Assembly: GCF_003086295.3 (NCBI RefSeq)
Contig: NC_092050.1
Coordinates: 152,588,699 to 152,652,698 of the forward strand
Direction of reading: 5' to 3'
DNA: 64,000 nt
DNA from: Arachis hypogaea
Taxonomy: Eukaryota; Streptophyta; Magnoliopsida; Fabales; Fabaceae
The notes beneath the pieces were generated by a model. The model ran no database searches. It saw nothing but the letters and a program-made list of their open reading frames with translations, and was not told the DNA's origin. Within the stretch, counting starts at the first letter, position 1. Each line of letters starts with the position of its first letter. This document shows positions 49,371 through 61,282 of the stretch, piece after piece. A program made the position numbers and the translations under genes.

Positions 49371-52300
49371 ATGATTATTATCGCTTGGAATATAAGAGGG
49401 ATTGCGAATAAGGTGTCAATTCGCATTCTCAAAGAAATAAAGCGCCAGAAAAATCCACATATTGTTTTGCTTTTCGAGACTAAGTGTAGTGGAGAAAAAG
49501 CTAATGCAGTTGTCAGGGATTTAGGCTTTCAGTTTGCACACAGGGAAGAGGCAAACGGTTTCTTTGGTGGCATTTGGGTTCTTTGGAGTAAATAAGAACT
49601 CAACCTCAGAATTGTTAGCTCACACCATCAATTTGTGCATATGGAAGTGAATGATAGAAAGAAGGGTGTATGATTCCTCACTGCGGTTTATGCAAGCCCA
49701 CAAGACGGAATTAGAAATGCATTTGCTGAGGAAGTGCTGAACATTGCCAACAACATGAATTCCCCTTGGATGTTGATAGGTGATTTCAACGATATTCTAG
49801 ATGATACAGAAAAGAAGGGTGGAGCTAGAACAGATATTCACGCTTGTCGCCGCTTCTGGAGATAGATTGAAGATTGCAAGCTTATCGACTTAGGTTCTGT
49901 TGGTACTAAGTTCACTTGGAAAGGTGGAGTTAGGGAGGGTTTAGATAGAGTCTTTAAAAGGTTAGATAGGGCTCTATCTAACGCTTCTTGGCGGATCAAA
50001 TTTCAAGAGGCGAGAATTGAAGTTTTACTCAGGGTGAACTCTGACCATCATCCACTTATGGCTAATCTTTTTCCCTCCAGAGTTGACAGAGGAGAAAAGC
50101 CGTTTAGATTTGAAGCAATGTGGAAAATTCATCCGAATTTCAATAATTTTGTTAGTGAAGCTTGGAAAAAGAATCTAACCATTCCAATGGCCCTAAAGTC
50201 CCTCTCTGATGATATTAGAAATGGAATAGGGATGTTTCTGGACACCTCTTTAAGGAAAAAAGAAGGCTTCTTAACAGGATAGCTGGTATTCAAAATTTTC
50301 CTTCTTATGGCACCAATCCTTTCCTAGATGACCTCGAAAAAGAGCTGAGTAGCGAGCTGGACATTATCCTATATAGGGAGGAGGTCTTTTGGCTACAAAA
50401 GTCGAGACACCAATGGATTGTTGATGGAGATCGAAATACACGCTTTTACCATACAAAAACTCTTATTAGAAGGCGTAAAAACTGTATTGTGAAACTTAGA
50501 AGCAAGGATGGAGCTTGGATTGAAGACCAAGAAGAGATGAAAAGTTTAGCTAGCAATTATTTCAAGGAGCTGTTCAAGGAAAAGGATCATTATAGGCCTC
50601 AATTTCAACTTAACACGACATATCCAAATATGAATGCTACTCATCAGAAAAACATGGTGAAATACCCATCAGCGGAGGAAATTAGACAAGCTTTATTCAA
50701 GATAGGCCCTTTCAAGGCACCGGGTGAAGATGGCTTTCCAGCATACTTCTTCCAAGACCAGTGGTATGCCATTATACCTTCCCTTTGTCAATTTATTTCC
50801 ATGATGTGGATAGATCCGAAAAATATAGGCATTGTCAACAAAACACTCATTGCCCTTATTCCAAAAGTCCAACAGCCTGAGTTCATTGTTCAATTCCGGC
50901 CAATTGCTCTATGCAATGTGGTTTACAAATGCCTAACAAAAATCCTGGTAGAAAGAATTAAACCCACACTTAAAGACAGGATCGCACCAAATCAGTCAAG
51001 CTTTATACCGGCAAGGGTGATACATGACAACATTATTATTGCTAAGGAAATGGTGCACACTATGAAGAAGTTGAAGGGGAAAAACAAGTTTATGGCCATC
51101 AAAATAAACTTTGAGAAAGCCTATGATAGATTGAATTGGGAGTTTTTACAAGGCTGCCTAAGAGAGTTTGGTATTCTGACTCAGATGGTGAAAATCATAA
51201 TGGCTTGCGTCTCATCAGTTTCTTATTCTTTGCTATGGAATGGATGCAAATCAGATTTTTTTCAACCGTCTAGGGGTATTAGGCAAGGAAACCCAATCTT
51301 TTCCTTATCTCTTTGTTGTTGCTGTTGATAAATTATCTCAAGCTATAGAAGAACAAGTGGAAAGCGGTGAATGGAAGCCTATGAATGCTGGAAGAGACGG
51401 CCCTCCTATATCCCACCTGTTATTTGCCGATGATCTTCTTCTTTTCACAGAAGCTTCCAGCAAGCAAATAGAGGTTGTTATGCAAACGCTAAACTCCTTT
51501 ACTCTAGCATCTGGCCTAAAAATAAATGCAAACAAGACCTCAGTATACTTCTCAAAAAATGTTGAAACTGGGACTAGGGAATATATTAAAGGAAGAAATG
51601 GATTTAAAGAAGTAGACTGTTTGGGACGCTACTTGGGGGCCTTGTTCACTAATCAAAGAAGGGGGAAGGAGAGGTATAAATCGGCTATTGACAGAGTAAG
51701 AAACAAGTTGAAAGGGTGGAAGATTAACTGTCTATCTCTAGCAGGACGGGTCACTCTTGCCAAATTTGTTATAGGGCCAATCTTAAACTTTGATATGAGT
51801 TATGCTCGCATACCAAAAGGAGTTTGTGATGAGGTAGAGAGATTACAACGCCAATTTATTTGGGGGGAGAAAGCCAATAGAAGAAGAATGCACGCTGTGA
51901 GATGGGAGCTTCTGTGTAAACCCCCTGAACTGGGGGGCCTGGGGTTTAGAAAGCTTTCATGCATGAATGACGCCTTTATTATGAAAACTCTTTAGAGGGT
52001 TTTAACAAGCCAGATGAGCTATGGGTTTCAGTCCTTTATGGGAAGTATGAAAGGGGCAAAAATCTTCTGCAGGAATTTCCTATATCTCTAATGATTCAGA
52101 CCTGTGGCGTAACATGTATAAACTTTGGAATCAGGTTCGAGACAATGTCATCTTTGCTATGGGCAATGGCCAATATATTTGCTTTTGGAAGGACATATGG
52201 ATTAGAAAGGAAAATCCTCTGCTGGAATACACGATGACACTTATTGAAGCAGATAACACTAACTGCAAAGCCACGAAATATGTGCTCCCAGATGAAAATT

Positions 52301-53493
52301 GGAACATACATTTGCTTTGTCAACTTCTTCCGATGAACATTGTTGAAAAGATCAGAGCTCAAATGCCCCCCAGTGAAGATATAGGGACAGACAAAATAAT
52401 GTGGGGCCTTAACTCTCATGGAGACTTTTCGATTTCAAGCGCTTACAAAAGCATCTATCAAGCCCGAGGAGTACAGCATGGAATTTGGGAACTCCTTTGG
52501 AGGTGGAAAGGGCCTCAAAGAATTAAAATGTTTAACTGGTTGGCCTTACACAAAAAACTCCTAACCTCAGAACGTCGTGCACGTCTTTTTGGCGTCTCCC
52601 CATATTGTCACATATGCAATGGATGCCCGGAAACCTTGGAACACGTTTTGAGAGACTGCCCTAGTGCGTCAAGTTTATGGACACGTTTAATTCACCCTTC
52701 TAAGGTACAATTTTTCTTTAGAGCTCCCTTCGATGTCTGGTTTCGTTGGAATTTGACTGAACAAATTGGAAACCACAACCAAAAAGATTGGACTTCAGAT
52801 TTTCTTATCTCTACCTGGATGCTCTAGAATTGGAGGAACCGTGAAATCTTCGATCCACCTTTTAAAAGACCGGAAGATGCTCGACCAGTGATATATAACT
52901 TTATAAATTCAGTGCATGCAGCATTTCAAAGAGATTTGAGCATTAAAGGAAGAATAATGAAAATTGAGGCAGAAATCCGGTGGAACCCCCCACCACACGG
53001 ATGGATCAAAATCAATACAGATGGTTCCTCTCTAGGAAACCCGGAATTTGCTGGATGCGGAGGACTCATTAGAGATGAACACGGCAGATGGGTAGCAGGA
53101 TTTATGCACAATATTGGTACTTGCTCTGCTTCTCAAGCAGAGATGTGGGGTTTGAGAAATGGCCTTAATATGACATGGGAACTTGGATTTAGAAAAGTTG
53201 TTGTGGAGATGGATTCGAGTGTTGTCCTGGATTTGATTTCTAACAAGAGCAAGCACAGAGACCAACCTGATCCCATAATCAGAAGTATTGATGGTCTAAT
53301 AAATAGAGAATGGATGATTGAATTCAGGCACACCTTTCGTAAAGGCAATAGAGGTGCAGATTTCTTGGCTAAGGAGAGTCTTAAGTGTCCTCCAGGCTTT
53401 CAATTTGTAGACCTCCCTTCCCCCGCTTTACAGCTCATTCTAAATGATGATTGTAGAGGAATTTCTATCCCCATATTAATCTCAGTTTTGTAA
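49371..53493 (+). pseudogene. LINE ORF2: endonuclease, RT, zinc-binding, RNase H, broken
   Basis: It starts with ATG at 49371 (MIIIAWNIRG). The APE-type endonuclease shows WNIRG, FETKC, IGDFND and SDHHP, but has in-frame stops (one at 49593-49595). The reverse transcriptase has FKAPGEDGFPAYFFQ and KINFEKAYDRLNW. A frameshift lies near 51295 inside RGIRQGNP, after which the frame resumes with FPYLFVVAVDKLSQ and the catalytic FADD. Another break is near 51995. The zf-RVT domain (CHICNGCPETLEHVLRDCP) and RNase H (INTDGSSLGNP, AEMWGLRNG, EMDSS, GNRGADFLAK) follow to the stop at 53493. No active protein can be made. Confidence 0.9.
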
Positions 53494-53547
53494 TCCTTTT
53501 TGGACTCTTAGCCCCGATGTTTAACAAAAAAATGTTATTAAATACAT

Positions 53548-53944
53548 AGAATTTAGATTCTCTAAATTTTAAATTTGTACTATAGATTGTAAAGTGTGAT
53601 CTTTTACCCTTAAATGGTTTCTCTTTCATATTTATTCTTGGTCCCATCTATAAAATAAATGGAGAGATTACACTTTACTCTTTAAAGTGAAATTCAAACT
53701 TTAGAAAATTCAAATTCAAATATATAACTCAATCTTTCTTTTTTTTTTTAAGTCAGAATTTTTATTTATTGGAATAAAATGTAAATATTTGGTCCAAATA
53801 GGATAACAGAATAAAAAAATGGTATATCACTATATAAATTAATTTTAACATCTAAAAGATAATAAGATATATATATTCACAGCAAACAGGCCATAGTACT
53901 TTCATAAGTCTTTTTGCTGCTAAGATAATTTTAGAGCTCGTTAT
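53548..53944. other. AT-rich spacer, nothing recognised
   Basis: Lies between the LINE and the hAT-like element. No frame or repeat boundary seen. Confidence 0.5.
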
Positions 53945-54552
53945 TAGGGGTGTTCAAATCCAGACCGATCTAAATTAAACTGTTTATCCAATCCAATTCA
54001 AACAAAAAATCGATTAAAATTGTACTAATTCGAATTTGATTGGATTATATTTTTTACAAACCGTTGGATCGGATCGAAATTTTAAATTAACTTTTCATAA
54101 CTGATCTAATCCAATTCAAACCGCACAATGTGCTATAATATTATTATTTTATCATTATATTTAATTATTTATAATTATACTTATAACATATTCCATTTGT
54201 TATACATTTTTTATGTTCAAAATGTTATTTATTTATTTATATTCACTAACCAATAATTTTATTTCTATTGCATGTTATCGTTGGCTTTTTAAGATATTGT
54301 TGAGACTTATTATGTCATTGTTGATTATTTAAAATTTGATATTGAGACTTATTATATGTATTTAATTAATTTTTTTAAATTTATAAAACCGCAAATTCAA
54401 TCCAATTCAAACTGCTTGAAATTGGATCGGAGCGAATTGAATTTTTTCAAAAAAAAAATCATCCAATCCAAACCGCAATGCAAATAAAATTAGTGTTCGG
54501 ATTGGATGAGTTTTTTACTCAACCGATCCAAACCGTACCGCGAACACCCTTA
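53945..54552. mobile_element. hAT-like non-autonomous element, 608 bp
   Basis: It starts TAGGGGTGTTCAAATCC, and its end, reversed, starts TAAGGGTGTTCGCGGTACGG. The flanks CTCGTTAT (53937-53944) and CTCGTCAC (54553-54560) are an 8-bp duplication with two mismatches. The ends repeat ATCCAATCCAA and GGATCGGA motifs. It was inserted into or beside an older LINE remnant. Confidence 0.75.
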
Positions 54553-54559
54553 CTCGTCA

Positions 54560-55030
54560 CCACCTTGTTCTCAAACATCTTTTGGTTCCTCGCATCCCAG
54601 ATTTTTCAGAGAGTAGCAGCAAATAGGCTTTTCATTATTTTTTCAACCGAGCCATTTCCAAATCTTTGAGCCATGTTCCTCTACTATTTTTCGGAAATTT
54701 GAGTTGTCGCCAGGTAATGTGAGGGCTTCAATTTCATTCCAGAGTTATTGAAACGACTCTTGACAATAGATCAAACAATGCATTACAGTTTTATCTTCCA
54801 AGTTGCATATAAGGCATGTGGCTGAAATTGTTGGCATTTTGAAGCTAACTTTTTATTTCACAGGAATTCTTTCGTGTGCTGACTTCTATAATAATTTCGG
54901 ATTTTGGTTGGAGTTTTGAGTCTCCAAATTAATCGTCGCATATCTTTTTGTTTAAATATCTCCAAAAAAAATTCTAGTGGTGAATGGAAGGATTGAAATA
55001 CTAACTGATAACCATAATTAATCGTATAAG
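54560..55030 (-). pseudogene. Decayed LINE fragment: zinc-binding domain remnant
   Basis: Minus-strand translation gives RRLIWRLKTPTKIRNYYRS near 54900-54960, then ATCLICNLEDKTVMHCLIYC, a stop, and LWNEIEALTLPGDNS. The pattern C-x2-C ... H-C-x3-C with W-R-L-K-T-P-x-K-I before it is the zf-RVT region of plant LINE ORF2. It is short and heavily mutated, and different from the two LINEs described above. Confidence 0.6.
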
Positions 55031-55167
55031 TATCTTTTCAATCTTTATCCCAAATTAAACAGTCCTGTCCTGTTGTTCTTTGTATTTGGAGAATAGCTTG
55101 AGTCGAGAAACTTATTGAAATTAAATTTTCATTCTAAGGTTTGGTTTGGTAAAACTTTTTGAAAAGG

Positions 55168-55400
55168 CACTACAACAATTCCGGCAGATAGCAGCGAAAA
55201 TTTGGTGATTTTATAAAACCGTCGCAAAACAGCAACCTGCGGCACATATAGCAGCGGTTATTGGTTGGGGTTACAATAAGGACTACATTTAGCGGCGATT
55301 TTTCTCGAACCGCCGCTATATGTACCGTCGGGTGAGTTATTGTTTTACATTTTGCGGCGGTTTTGTTTAAATACACCGCCGGAAAATACGTATTACCACA
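55168..55400. mobile_element. Terminal part of a third CACTA-type element
   Basis: It starts CACTACAACAATTCCGGCAG, then carries many subterminal motifs in both orientations: ATAGCAGCG, AACCGTCGCAAAA, TTAGCGGCGATTTT, AACCGCCGCTATA and TTTTGCGGCGGTTTTG. No second end and no transposase are visible to the right. Confidence 0.6.
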
Positions 55401-56317
55401 TATCGCAATATTTTCTTTAGTAATAACCATCTGTTTATAATCTAGTTAAGCAAACACTACTATCTTAAGCTACATATTTTTAAATCGTTGTTACTTAAAC
55501 TCGTAACACTTTTTCTACATTCGTTTTACGTAAAACAAAAATTCACAAGTTAAATAAGATATATATGTTAACTCATGTGAACAAATTTACCAATAAGATT
55601 TTCTTGTTCACTTTATTGGCATTTAAATTTACATTCAAACATGGATGTAAAAGAAGAAAATAAAATCATACTCTGAACTAATTAAAAATCAAACATTTTC
55701 TAAAAATAATAATTATAAATATTTTCTATAAAATATTAAAAATAATAATTAAAAATATTTTCTACAAGTCATTAAAAATTCAAAATTTTATAATTTTACG
55801 AAAATTATAATTTTAAATTATAATTTTTTTTATTTTAATACCTAGGTGCTTGTATTTTTTAAAAACTCAAATTCTTCATTTTGTGTTTGGTAAATAAAAA
55901 ATGTCATGTGCTTGTACTTGTAATTTTTAAAAGATCGGAGTATAAAAGCACTTAGAGTTTTTTAAAGTTGGTTTGTACTTTTCAAAATTTAAAAATTTAA
56001 TATAACCTCATATGTTAACTAATTTTCAAATTTAATACTTATATTTATGTCTATCGTAATACTTTTAAATTTTAAAAACTATTTTACCAAATATAATTAT
56101 TATTGTTGCTTGTATTTATTAAAAGTTATTTTTAATTTAATTTACTAAACATAAATATTATAGCATTTAAAAAATAAAAACTTTACCAAATTAACCCTAA
56201 ATTTTATCTGTCTTGATTAATTGGCTTACTCATTGCAGTTGGTGTTATTGCTTATTAATTAATTTCTTAGTTTCTGCGTTGTTTCTCCGTACATAACTCA
56301 ACTTCGGGAAATAGGAA

Positions 56318-56391
<74 letters not shown>

Positions 56392-56705
56392 GAATGGAAA
56401 ATGAGCTGAAAATCAAGTAGAAGAAGACCATAGGGTTAAATGGAAGAAAACTAAACAATAAATTTATGAATAAAACGATTATCTTTGGATTAAGAATAAA
56501 GTAATAAACAAATCTATCTTTAATAGCTCAAGTTTTTTTTATTTTGTTTATTATTATTTTTTAAAACACATTTCTTGACACATAGCATGAGCCTCCAGCT
56601 TTGACATTCATGATTCAACTGTACTTTTTTTTTCCTTAAAAAAAATTTAAAAGTTGATAGTTTATTTGCTGAGGTGAACCGTGACCAAGGTTACTTTGAC
56701 ACATA
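55401..56705. other. AT-rich DNA with a TA microsatellite
   Basis: (TA)n lies at about 56321-56385. The stretch 55840-56180 is related to 60785-61250 (shared TTTTGTGTTTG and TTAAAGTTGGTTTGT), so it is a dispersed AT-rich repeat. No gene. Confidence 0.55.
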
Positions 56706-57098
56706 GGTAGCGTTTGTTTTGAGGTACTGAGACAGAGACTGAGAGACTGAGACTCAGTATCGTGTTTGTTAGTTCAGAGATTGGTACTAAAATTTCTGTC
56801 TCTGTCTCTAAAATTTCAGTATTTCAGTACTTCCAAAAAGTAGGGACATAGGGGACTGAAATTTTTAGAGATGGAGACTGAAACTTTAATAACATTTTAT
56901 ACCTAAAATACGTTCATTTCAATTAATTAATTCCAATTTTACCCTTTGTACAAATTAAATTAGAATTTCATTCTTGTTTTAATTCCTGTCTCCCATTTTG
57001 CACCAAACAGAATACTGAGATTTATTTCAATCCTTGTCTCTTAGTCTTTGTCTCTCAGTCTCAGTCTTTCCGTCTCTGTCTCTCCACCAAACGCTACC
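56706..57098. mobile_element. MITE with GAGACTGAGAC-rich inverted ends, 393 bp
   Basis: It starts GGTAGCGTTTGTTTTGAGG and ends CCACCAAACGCTACC. Next to the ends are inverted arrays of GAGACTGAG and CTCAGTCTC. ATA stands on both sides (56703-56705 and 57099-57101), which would fit a 3-bp duplication of the PIF/Harbinger kind. Non-coding. Confidence 0.7.
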
Positions 57099-59311
57099 AT
57101 AGGTAATACTGTAATAGTTTACTTGTTTGAATTAGAATTTGGTTGGAAAAACCGAAAAAGTGCTTAATAATACACTTACTTTGGGAGAATAAAAATATAA
57201 AATATGGAAGCTTTGATTATTTAAAATGTAGCAATAATTTATTCCTTTATTGCCATTTCACTCATTCTTATTGATTGGTGGAATATAACTTTAATCAAGC
57301 TTTATCAATTTATCGTTCCCTCACTTGTAAATTGTAATTCTTCTATGTTTGCAAGCTATAGTTATTAATTTATTATAGCTTACCATATATGCACAAGGGA
57401 CAACTCTTCCCTGATTTTTTTATATTTTATTTTTAGTTTTATTATTATAGGAATAGTTTTAGTTTCACTACAATTTGTTTAGCCTTTTTTTTCAATCTAG
57501 GTTTAGGTTCTATAGTTCTCTTTACAGAAAGCAGGCTATTATGATAACTTCTTTTAAAATAATTATAAAATGTATCTTATTTCGACTAATTTTTTTTTAT
57601 ATAAAAAAATATTAGTATTTTTGTTGAAAATAAGATTATTTGGTATAATTAAGTAGGTAAATTTTATAGATAGAGAGTCAACATAAAAAATACATGTTAG
57701 ATACGTGTCAATATTTTGGCCAACACGTAAGACATATTATTTACACATCTATAATACTTTAATACACTTCAAATATCAATATTCAACCAAAATATCATAT
57801 TCATCTTCATATTAAAGATAATTTCTGTCTTATTTCTTATGCTAATTTTCATAAAATTTAAAACTACTCTTTTTTTTTTTTTTCACGTTTTGTAGTTTTT
57901 ACTTCGAAGTCAATTTAAGTAAAGTTATATCGTTCATATTTTTTATAGAATCTATATTTTATCAATTTAATCATTGAATCACAATAATATAATAACAGAT
58001 AATAAAAATTATTTATACTAAATTTTACCAAAACCCGTCATCAATAAATATGTAATTGAATTTGAATTAGAAATATCTTACATTAATATTTCAGTGCATA
58101 AAAAACATAACAAATAATTTTAAATTAACATAAAACTTTTAAATATAATCTACTATAACATTTGAATTTCTAATCCAATAGTTAACCTTTTTTTAAAATA
58201 ATTACACGAATTAAAAATCTTTAAACGGTGTGATATTTAATTGAATTGTTACAAATATCATCAAAATATATATTAGGATAAAATATATCTTTTGTCTTTA
58301 AAATTTGTTAAAAATTTAAAAAATACTCTTAAATTTTATTTTGTTTGAATTTTATCCCAAAAATTTTTTATTTACATCACATATACTCTTAACAGCTAAT
58401 TTTTTAAAAAATAAGACCAACTATCAACACAAGTAAATAAAAAATAATTATCATATATTATTATTAGATTAATTATAAAATTTTTAAAAATTTTACCGTT
58501 AAGATTTAAGAATAGATTTTATATAAACAAAAAAAATTTAAACAAAATAAAACTTATAAATATTTTTAAAATTTTTAAGAAATTTTTAAGACAAAAAATT
58601 ATATAAAGAAGCTACCTAATAATATCGTCCCATAATTGTTTTGAGCAATGTATGCCCTGACACTGACACTACTGAGAAAAAAAGACTCTTAACTTTGCAG
58701 TTTGCAACTTCACAATAACATGGGGTATCCTGAGAGCCTTAAATCATGGCCGTTAGAACTACACAATGGTTTTTTTTTTTTTTTTTTCCAACTCCATCAT
58801 CCTCTTAATTAATTTGCAACTATAAGCTTAAACATTTTTTCTTCCCTCAATTTATGCTACATATATAGCACGTACATTGTAGCATAAATTAAGGTAGTAT
58901 TTTGAGGAGTCTACAATATTGGTTGATGATGAAAGCAAGTAGCTAGATCAATCTAGGTTAAGTTTTGGAAGAAAGCTAAGGTTCATTGTACTATACTATG
59001 CTACAACACATGAGTACATCACCATGTCCAATTAGTGTTTCAACTATATATGGACCACATTTAGTTTTATTCAAACATTATGTCCTTTTTCTTTAATACT
59101 ATGTGTGTAGAACTATATATACATATTTAATTTAACTACAGTGTATCTATGTCCTAACCTATTTCATTTTAGCCTCTTTGCATTCTTCCTAGCTATATGT
59201 TTCTTTTGCCGGTTAGTTGTCTTGTCTTTTTGCAAAACATAAAAATAGATATATAATTTTTTTTCAACTCTCAAAATAATGAAAATTGTTGTTGCATTGT
59301 TATATATATTA
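57099..59311. other. Intergenic DNA, no gene recognised
   Basis: AT-rich. A degenerate relative of the MITE at 44697 lies at about 58270-58610. A short hairpin is at 58844-58894. The part at 58640-59220 is the least repetitive, but has no reading frame. Confidence 0.5.
58844..58894. repeat. Hairpin with 18-bp near-perfect stem
   Basis: AATTTATGCTACA on the left and TGTAGCATAAATT on the right form the core of the stem, extended by three of five outer bases. The loop is 16 bases. It is too short to be a plant microRNA precursor in its own right. Confidence 0.5.
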
Positions 59312-59608
59312 GGTTAGAAATATAATCATTAATGTTTTTTCTCGTATCAGCTTAAGTTTTTAGGATGAGTAATTTCATGATATGGTATCAGAATTTTATA
59401 TCTAATAAATTTAGAATTTGATCTTTGGTGAAATAAAAAAGTGAAAAAATTAGTATAAAACAAATAAAATTAAAAAAGAAAAGAAAGGCTATGTAAAAAT
59501 CAAACAAACTCAAACAAAAATTTTTGTTTGAGAAAAAATATTAGAGATATAACTATTTATATTACTTTTTCCTATCAACTTAAATTTATGAGATGGGTGA
59601 TTTTATGA
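59312..59608 (+). mobile_element. TRIM-like element with a tRNA-Met-type primer site
   Basis: Direct terminal repeats at about 59312-59380 and 59540-59608 share TTAGA(A/G)ATATAA and end in (T)TTCATGATA or TTTATGATA. Right after the first comes TGGTATCAGA (59383-59392), the usual tRNA-Met primer-binding core of plant retrotransposons. The centre of about 160 bases is non-coding. Same family as 5611-5893. Confidence 0.6.
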
Positions 59609-61282
59609 TATATTAGTTCAAAGAGACTTACAAAAAATATAATTTTATCTATCAAATGATATAAAAAAAATGTTAAATACACACTAAAAAATATTTGTTA
59701 TATGATCTATACGAATAGTTAATTCTTTTTATGTACATATAATATGATTGGGATAATATATACTATATGACCAACTCTTAAAATATGGGCATATTACAAT
59801 TATATGCTCACGTTCTTATTAATTGATATTTCTAATTATTTTGTCAAAATCATCATTTTTAAGCTATTAATTAAATGAAAAATTAAACAGATTCTATTTT
59901 AATTTTAGCTGAAATTATAAAATATAGACTTAGAAAGTGTTTTATTTATTTGAAAGCATGCCTCAAACGGATTATTAAGTTCCTAGTTCCTGAGTTATGA
60001 AGACTAAGACTATATATATATAAGATGAAACAATGCAACTAAAATTAATCATCTGATTCACTCCCATTCAATTTTGATATTACTAAGAAAACTAATCCTT
60101 TTCCACAGCACAAATTAAAAGAAAAATGTTACCCGTACAATTTTTTTGAACTAAATTTAATTAAGTTGAATAATAAAATTTGGATGAGTAAAAATAAAAA
60201 AAAAATAATTTTTATTAATATTAGATCAACTTTATTAAATTGAATTTATAAAAAATTTGTATGTGTAACATTATTTTAAATTAATATTATTTTTATTATT
60301 TGGATCTTCTACTATCTTATCATAATAATCATTGATTCCATTTGTTTTATGTCTTTATAAATTATAACATAAATATGCCCATTATTCTTAGTATAGTCAT
60401 TATGATTCATGAGATTCTCAATATTTGATTATTCTCCACTGCAAAGGGTACAATACTTTTATCTTTGAATATTTTTACTTTTTTCCTTTGAAAAATGATA
60501 GTACAATCTTAATATTTAAATATGCACTTGCTGCATGCTGGAAGCAGCTCTTGCCTAATTAATCTTTTTCTTTGTATTGAACATCTAACAAAAGCAAAAC
60601 ATTAACTACACACACCAATCAACATATTCACTTGTTTCCATTAAATTGCAATTTCTGGCTAAATCAAATAACACCCCATTTATTCATGAATCCAATTTTT
60701 ATTCTGTCTTTCTTATTTGATATCTAAACTCTGTTGTTGAAAATTGAATTGATATAATAGTTTGATTTGGTAATTTTTTTTAAAGATGTGTTTGTATTTT
60801 GAAAATACAAAATTTTTATTTTGTGTTTGACAAAGTAAAAAGACTAACTCGCTTAGAAAGTTTTTAAAATAATTTTTTTGAGCTTCTAACTTATGAAAAA
60901 TAGTAGTATTAATGTTTGGTACAATTTTTAAAATTAAATTGTAATTTTTTAAGAAGCTATTTAAGAGCCTATAGAGAAGTTAAAAAAAAAAAAGTCTTCT
61001 CTCATAATAATTTTTTTTTTCACATTTCTTTTAAAATAAGCACTTTTAGAACTAAAAACCCAAATACAAAATAATTTATTTATAAGGTACTTTTAATATA
61101 GTCATTTATTATTTAAGCTATCTTTTCAAAATCAGCTTAATTAAGTTGTTTATCCAAATTGAGTCTAAGTGCTTATACTTGCAGCTTTTAAGAGATATGA
61201 ATATTTTTGAAAGTGTCTAAAGTAAAAAATTTTAAAGTTGGTTTGTGTTATAAAATTAACAGTTATGCTACGCATCCAAATC
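59609..61282. other. AT-rich DNA, nothing but repeat remnants
   Basis: 60785-61250 is related to 55840-56180. No reading frame of coding quality. Confidence 0.5.

Larger units (their letters stand above)
47369..53531 (+). mobile_element. Full-length L1-type LINE, plus strand
   Basis: The element is flanked by a perfect 16-bp duplication ATGTTATTAAATACAT (47353-47368 and 53532-53547). It holds an ORF1, a complete set of ORF2 domains and a short A-rich tail (ACAAAAAAA) directly before the second duplication copy. It is 6.16 kb, the usual size for a plant L1. Several stops and frameshifts show that it is dead, despite the intact duplication. Confidence 0.93.

Noticed and set aside
58844..58894. 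Possible microRNA precursor
   Set aside because: An 18-bp stem with a 16-base loop is too short, and I recognise no known mature microRNA.
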